NCBI RefSeq assembly: GCF_900143065.1
Contig: NZ_FRCX01000002.1
Span: 186,001 to 250,000 of the forward strand
Direction: 5' to 3'
Length of the DNA stretch: 64,000 nt
Source of the DNA: Duganella sacchari
GTDB taxonomy: Bacteria > Pseudomonadota > Gammaproteobacteria > Burkholderiales > Burkholderiaceae_D
Positions 59,140 to 64,000 of this stretch are shown here, in pieces. The position numbers and the translations under genes were made by a program. The notes under the pieces are model-generated. The model had not been told where the DNA came from. It ran no database searches and was given only the letters and a program-made list of their open reading frames with translations. Each line of letters starts with the position of its first letter. The stretch's first letter is position 1.

Positions 59140-60360
59140 TTACTTCGAGGGAGAGGTAGTGCGGTTATGGATCGCGCCAGAACGATACTTGGCGAGTCCA
59201 ACCAGGGCCAACACGCAAAAAACGGCACCCGCATAGAACGTCGACGACGCCCCAAACCAATCCCATAGCAGGCCCGCCACGACGCTCGCTATCAGCATGG
59301 CAACGCCGCTCATCAAGTTGAACACGCCATAGGCCGTGCCGCGCAGATCGGCTGGTGCTGTATCGGCCACCATCGTTGCCAGGAGTCCCTGTGTAATCCC
59401 CATGTGAACGCCCCACAGTACGACGCCGGCTAATACCACCGCCCAATGATCGTTTGCGGCCAGAATCAGATCGGCGGCCGCCAAAACGGCAAGCCCGAGC
59501 GCCAACAACTTCGTATGGCTCATCCGGTCGGACAGCTTTCCAAATGGATACGCCGAGGCGGCATAAATCAAATTCATCGCTACCATCACGAGCGGCACCA
59601 ACGCAACCGGGATGCCGCTCTGCTGAGCGCGCAAGACAAGAAACGCTTCGCTGAAACGGGCCAATGTGAATACCGCGCCAATCCCAACCACCCACCAATA
59701 CGGGGCGCTAAGGCGTACTAAATTTTCTCGACGAATAGGATTTGTTCGTTTGCCATTTTGGTGCTGCTCTGGTTCGCGCACGCCGAACAGAAGCAGCGCA
59801 ACGGCCAGCACGCCGGGAATCACCGCTATCCAAAAAACTTTCCTGAAGTCGTTAGCCCACAGGAGCATCAAGCCGACCGCGATCAGTGGACCGAGGAATG
59901 CACCCACCGTATCGAGAGACTGGCGTAGGCCAAAAGCCGCGCCGCGCAGGTGCGGTGGAGCGATATCAGCGACCAACGCGTCACGGGGTGCTCCTCGCAC
60001 TCCTTTCCCGACCCGGTCCAATAGGCGTGCCGTCAGTACAAAGCCGGACGTATTTGCCATCGCAAAAAGTGGCTTTGTCAGCGCGCCAAGCGCATAACCG
60101 AACAATGCCAAGCCTTTGCGCTTGCCGAGATAGTCGCTCAATGCTCCTGAGAACACTTTGACGATAAGGGCGGTGGACTCGGCAACACCTTCAATCAAAC
60201 CAACGACGAGGGCGCTGGCCCCGAGCGTGCCGACCAAAAATAGGGGGAGCAGGCTATGGACCATTTCCGAGGAAATATCCATCAGCATGCTCACGAAGCC
60301 TAGCATCCAGATACTGAGCGGGATCTGCCGCAAAATTTCACCCTTCATTCTTACGTTCAT
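59140..60360 (-). CDS. MFS transporter, metal-cluster type
   Basis: 406 residues and 12 helices. Characteristic MFS motif A between helices 2 and 3: GALSDYLGKRKGLALFGYAL, and LDRVGKGVRGAPRDALVADI later. A second loop motif is FGKLSDRMSHTKLLALGLAV. ATG at 60360 is chosen over a TTG at 60393. Similar MFS proteins often sit between DUF190 and RND metal genes; the substrate is unknown (metal or acid). It lies 97 bases after the RND permease gene. Confidence 0.87.
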   Translation of the reverse strand: MNVRMKGEILRQIPLSIWMLGFVSMLMDISSEMVHSLLPLFLVGTLGASALVVGLIEGVAESTALIVKVFSGALSDYLGKRKGLALFGYALGALTKPLFAMANTSGFVLTARLLDRVGKGVRGAPRDALVADIAPPHLRGAAFGLRQSLDTVGAFLGPLIAVGLMLLWANDFRKVFWIAVIPGVLAVALLLFGVREPEQHQNGKRTNPIRRENLVRLSAPYWWVVGIGAVFTLARFSEAFLVLRAQQSGIPVALVPLVMVAMNLIYAASAYPFGKLSDRMSHTKLLALGLAVLAAADLILAANDHWAVVLAGVVLWGVHMGITQGLLATMVADTAPADLRGTAYGVFNLMSGVAMLIASVVAGLLWDWFGASSTFYAGAVFCVLALVGLAKYRSGAIHNRTTSPSK

Positions 60361-60456
60361 CGTTTTTCCAATTTTTAGAATGATTTCTGGCAATGCGTTT
60401 GTTTTTTCATTTGGGTGGAACAGGCTCCCGGAAGCGTGACGGCGTACGAAACGCTT

Positions 60457-63400
60457 TCATAGCTCTTCTATTGCGGAAAATCTACCGTACCGCAATGCAA
60501 GGCTAGGCATCACCAGCAGATTGAGTGCGGTGGACGTGAACAGTCCTCCCAGGATCACCATCGCCATCGGCCCCTCGATTTCGCGCCCTGGATCGCCGCT
60601 ACCGATCGCTAGCGGCAGCAGACCGAGGGCGGTGGCAAGCGCCGTCATCAGGATTGGCGTCAGGCGCTCGATAGCGCCGCGTGCGGCGGCCTCCGGTCCC
60701 CACGTCATCCCTTCCACGTCAACGAGGTGTTCGTAGTGCGACAGCAGCATGATCGAATTGCGCAAAGTGATACCGAACAGGGTGACGAATCCAACCATGG
60801 AACCAAGAGAGATCGCGCCACCGGTAGCAAAGACGGCCAGCACCCCGCCGACGAGGGCGAAAGGCAAATTGAGCAAGACCAGAGCCAGGTTGCGGGCCCG
60901 TCGCAATACAATCCAAAGCAGCAGCCCAATGGCCAGCGCGGCGATAGCGGAGTGGACGATCAAGTCGCGCACCGATGCCGCCTGGGCCGCCGCAGCACCG
61001 CCGAACTCCAGGTAACTGCCCCGTGTAAGTGGCACTTGCGCAGCCAGACGCTGTTTTGCTTCGGCGACGAAGGAAGTCACATCACGACCGGCAACGTTGC
61101 ACGTGATGGTCTGTACGCGGCGGGCGCCGCTATGCAGAACAACGTATCGGCCGGAGGTCATGTAGACGTCGGCCAACTGATCGAGTTGCACGTACACCCC
61201 TGCGGCATTGCGCAGGGGCAGCGCCCGCACATTGGCGATGCTGCTGCGCTTCGCGGCCGACAGGATGACGCTCACATTGAATACCCGGTTACCGTCGTAA
61301 ACTTGGCCGACCACCGATCCCTGAAAGGCGGTCTCGACGGCATCGAGCACATCCACGGCGTCGAAGCCCCAGCGCACCAGCGCGTCAGGGCGCAGGCGGA
61401 TGCCGAGTTCAGGAGAACCCGGCGGCGATTGGAGCTGTACCTCGGTCGCCCCGGACACCTGTCCCAGCGTTTGGGCAACGCGGCGGGCATCGGTGTCCAG
61501 GGTATCAAGTTCGTTGCCGTAGATGTTGAGCACAACCGCCGCGGTATAGCCGGAGAGCGTTTCTTCGACTCGCTCGGTGAGGAAGGTCTTGACCGCGAAG
61601 CTGACGCCGGGAATGCGCGACAGAACCTTCCGGATGTCGGCCTGAGCGAATTCGGCCTGTTCGCTTGAGAGCGGCTTCAGGTCAACATTGAATTCGCTGT
61701 AGTGGGTGCCCCAGGTATCGTCAGCCTTTTCCGCGCGGCCGGCTCGCTGGGCGACGCTGCGCACGACGGGCAACTTCAACAGCTCAGCTGAGACTTGACG
61801 GCCGATGCGCAACGACTCAGTCAGGGAGGTTCCAGGTACCGCCGACATGTGCAGAATGTAGTGTCCTTCCTTGAGCTCCGGCAGGAAGCCGCCGCCAAAA
61901 AATGGCAGCGCGGCCAGACCGGCTAACGTGAGCAGCGCCACCGTTACCACGATCAGGCGATAGTGATGTTCGACCCCGCCGATCAGCTGGCCGTATTTTT
62001 CCTTCATCCGCCGGGCCAGCGGCGGATCGTGTTCAGGCAGCGCGCTCCGGGGCAGGAGCGCCACGCACAGCGCTGGCGTGACCGTGATTGCCACCACCAG
62101 CGATGCGAGTGTCGCCAACAGATATGAGACTGCAAGGGGAGCAAACAAGCGTCCCGCTACGCCGGGCATGGAAAGCACAGGGAGGAAGACCAGGGCAATG
62201 GCAAAGGTCGCATAGACCACAGCGCTGCGCACCTCCAACACCGCATCGAGCACGACTTGAACTGACATGTGGGGTACTGGGCGATGTCGATTTTCGCGCA
62301 GCCGTCGATAGATATTTTCGACCACGATGATGGCATCGTCGACCAGCAGCCCGATGGAGATGGCCAGCCCGCCCAGAGTCATCGTATTGAGACTGAGGCC
62401 ACGCTGCTCCATGACGGTCACGGCAGCCAGGAGCGACAACGGAATGGCGGTCAGGGCGATGGCGGAGGTACGCCAGTTGAACAGAAACAGCGCCACGACC
62501 GCCACCACCAGGACAGCACCGAACAGTAACGACGAGCGCACGTTTTGGGTTGCGATGGCGATGAAATTCGCTGACCGGAACAGGTCGTCGTGCAGCACGA
62601 CCTGCTGGTCTTTCAGGCTCGGACGCAATTCGGCCAGCGCGCGCTCGACCGCCTCGGTAATCGCCACGGTGTTGGCGCCGTACTGCTCGGAAATGAGTAA
62701 TTGGATTCCAATCGTACCTGCCACCGCGGCAGCGCCGATGGGCGGCTCGGGGGCCGCGCGGACGTCCGCTACGTCGGCCAGCGTCAGGTTGGCACCGTCC
62801 TGCTGCCGCACGACGGTCCGGGCGAGCTGCTCGATGCTCAGCGATTGCGCATGGGTTTGCAGCGTGATGCGCTGGTTGGCGTTGTCGATAAACCCGGCGC
62901 CGCGCACCCCGGTGGCACGGCGCGCCACGTCATGGATATCGTTCAGCGCCAGTCCGTATTTGATAAGCCGCTCGGGCCGGATCTGTATCTGAAATTCCTT
63001 CGCCTCGCCGCCGAACACCGCCACCGTGGCTACCCCATGGACGGCAAGCAGGCGCGGTTTGAGCGTCCAGTCGGCCAGCGTTCGCATGTCCATCAACGAG
63101 CGCTTCTCCGACGTCAGCCCGATGGCCATCACGATGCTGGTGGACGAGGTAAGCGGCGACATTGCCGGTGCCTGCACGCCGCGCGGCAACTGGGTAGACA
63201 ATGCAGCCAGACGTTCGCCAAGGTTCTGGCGATCACGGTAGATGTCGCTCTTGGGGTCGAAGGTCACGGTAACGACCGACAGTCCCTGGATGGACTGCGA
63301 GCGCAAGGCATCGACTCCCACTACGCCGTTGACGGCGTTCTCGATGGGCTGAGTCACCAGCACTTCAACTTGTTCTGGAGCCAGACCCGGCGCCTCGGTC

Positions 63401-63573
63401 TGGATGGTGACTTGGGGCGGAGCAAACTCCGGGAACACGTCGTATTTGGCGCCGCTGAACGCATAAAAACCATAGGCGGCCAGCAAGACGGCCAGGGCGA
63501 TCACGACACCCTTGTAACGCAGGGAGAAGCCAACAATGGCGGCGAGCAGTCCAGTGCGGGAAGCTGTTGTCAT
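60457..63573 (-). CDS. RND efflux permease, HME-type, lacking the divalent DFG signature
   Basis: 1038 residues, 12 helices. N terminus GFYAFSGAKYDVFPEFAPPQ is typical of metal RND permeases. TM4 reads LGGLAISIGLLVDDAIIVVEN rather than the DFGxxxDG of the CzcA-like pump at 46 kb or the CusA motif, so it belongs to a different HME subgroup. Overlaps the adaptor stop by four bases. Metal specificity is not established. Confidence 0.9.
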   Translation of the reverse strand: MTTASRTGLLAAIVGFSLRYKGVVIALAVLLAAYGFYAFSGAKYDVFPEFAPPQVTIQTEAPGLAPEQVEVLVTQPIENAVNGVVGVDALRSQSIQGLSVVTVTFDPKSDIYRDRQNLGERLAALSTQLPRGVQAPAMSPLTSSTSIVMAIGLTSEKRSLMDMRTLADWTLKPRLLAVHGVATVAVFGGEAKEFQIQIRPERLIKYGLALNDIHDVARRATGVRGAGFIDNANQRITLQTHAQSLSIEQLARTVVRQQDGANLTLADVADVRAAPEPPIGAAAVAGTIGIQLLISEQYGANTVAITEAVERALAELRPSLKDQQVVLHDDLFRSANFIAIATQNVRSSLLFGAVLVVAVVALFLFNWRTSAIALTAIPLSLLAAVTVMEQRGLSLNTMTLGGLAISIGLLVDDAIIVVENIYRRLRENRHRPVPHMSVQVVLDAVLEVRSAVVYATFAIALVFLPVLSMPGVAGRLFAPLAVSYLLATLASLVVAITVTPALCVALLPRSALPEHDPPLARRMKEKYGQLIGGVEHHYRLIVVTVALLTLAGLAALPFFGGGFLPELKEGHYILHMSAVPGTSLTESLRIGRQVSAELLKLPVVRSVAQRAGRAEKADDTWGTHYSEFNVDLKPLSSEQAEFAQADIRKVLSRIPGVSFAVKTFLTERVEETLSGYTAAVVLNIYGNELDTLDTDARRVAQTLGQVSGATEVQLQSPPGSPELGIRLRPDALVRWGFDAVDVLDAVETAFQGSVVGQVYDGNRVFNVSVILSAAKRSSIANVRALPLRNAAGVYVQLDQLADVYMTSGRYVVLHSGARRVQTITCNVAGRDVTSFVAEAKQRLAAQVPLTRGSYLEFGGAAAAQAASVRDLIVHSAIAALAIGLLLWIVLRRARNLALVLLNLPFALVGGVLAVFATGGAISLGSMVGFVTLFGITLRNSIMLLSHYEHLVDVEGMTWGPEAAARGAIERLTPILMTALATALGLLPLAIGSGDPGREIEGPMAMVILGGLFTSTALNLLVMPSLALRYGRFSAIEEL

Positions 63574-64000
63574 TTGCCTTCCTCGCCGACTTGAATCTGC
63601 GAACGCAGTTCCTCCGAGAGCAGGGTTTGAGCACCGCGTACGACCAGCTGCGTGCCCTTGAGCGCTCCCGGCGCGAACCAGCCTTGTTCGACGGGTATGG
63701 CCGCCGGCAGTTCACGTCGCACGAAATGCCCTGGCGCGCTTTGCACATACAGCCACGCCTTGCCTTGCCACCAGACCACAGCCCCAGCCGGTATGAGTGC
63801 GCCGGTTTGTTCGGCCCCCGTCGCCAGATAAGCCGTCAGCGTCGTACCTGGCAGCAGGCCATCGGCCGGCGCGATGTAGAAAAAAGCGGCGCCCTGCATG
63901 CGGGGATCTGCTTGAGAAGATGCCGACACCAGGGTAGCATTTTTGAATGTCCCGTCATTGGCGCTCACCCGCGTTGCGGCGGGGCCCTTAGTCATGTTCG
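63570..64000 (-). CDS. RND periplasmic adaptor, C-terminal part (cut by window edge)
   Basis: The last about 143 residues only. A beta-barrel strand region (TLTAYLATGAEQTGALIPAG) and a membrane-proximal domain (AWLYVQSAPGHFVRRELPAA, FAPGALKGTQLVVRGAQTLL, ending SQIQVGEEGK) are typical of CusB/CzcB adaptors. It overlaps the permease start. The N-terminal part and any outer-membrane channel lie beyond the window. Confidence 0.85.
   Translation of the reverse strand, partial: NMTKGPAATRVSANDGTFKNATLVSASSQADPRMQGAAFFYIAPADGLLPGTTLTAYLATGAEQTGALIPAGAVVWWQGKAWLYVQSAPGHFVRRELPAAIPVEQGWFAPGALKGTQLVVRGAQTLLSEELRSQIQVGEEGK

Overview
The window looks like a chromosomal segment of a GC-rich betaproteobacterium. 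Protein styles (PepSY/TonB iron uptake, RlhA, SigF/NrsF, many CHASE and Cache histidine kinases) suggest an Oxalobacteraceae-type soil or water bacterium (Massilia, Duganella or Janthinobacterium relatives). The genus is inferred, not proven. No rRNA, tRNA or CRISPR array was seen.

The first half is core-like. It opens with a divergent, Fur-box-bearing iron pair (a TonB receptor cut by the window edge, and a PepSY membrane protein with a small partner). Next is a pta-ackA-fabI operon ending in a small protein of unknown function. A cyclic-nucleotide-binding flavoprotein, a DUF1080 protein and a FAD monooxygenase follow. At 9.2-13.0 kb lies a SigF/NrsF sigma/anti-sigma pair divergent from a cytochrome b (YedZ1-like), a molybdopterin oxidoreductase (YedY1-like) and a Met-rich MKKDx-repeat peptide (MrpX-like). 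This is the gene set of the reactive-chlorine defence locus known from Azospira, and it carries a matching ECF promoter. Then come a discoidin/di-heme lipoprotein, a cation:proton antiporter and the 23S rRNA hydroxylation gene rlhA.

From 19.9 to 36.6 kb there is a dense signalling island: a chemoreceptor, four histidine kinases (two intact hybrids, one simple, one hybrid interrupted by an in-frame amber codon), an Hpt protein, an excisionase-HTH response regulator, an HD-GYP regulator, an ANTAR regulator and a GGDEF cyclase. It can both make and degrade c-di-GMP. A sulfotransferase and a chromate transporter follow.

From about 39 kb onward the content is accessory and metal-related. A Tn3-family transposase with its TnpC-like partner marks the left edge. 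Next come dmeR-dmeF with a hidden 59-residue DUF1289 gene, a His-tailed EamA exporter, a czcI-C-B-A-like RND operon and a CsoR-fingerprint repressor that sits on its own palindromic operator. A run from 58.4 to 52.9 kb holds PepSY, PAP2, two four-fold-repeat COG4705 membrane proteins around a lipoprotein, a two-component system and an EamA half-transporter. A solitary Tn21-like 38-bp terminal inverted repeat lies at 58.54 kb. The window ends in a DUF190 gene with a damaged start, an MFS transporter and a second, different RND pump with its truncated adaptor.

The strongest leads for something undescribed are the COG4705 cluster with regularly spaced aspartates, the downstream extension of the SigF/NrsF operon, and the DmeF with an inserted domain plus the DUF1289 partner.
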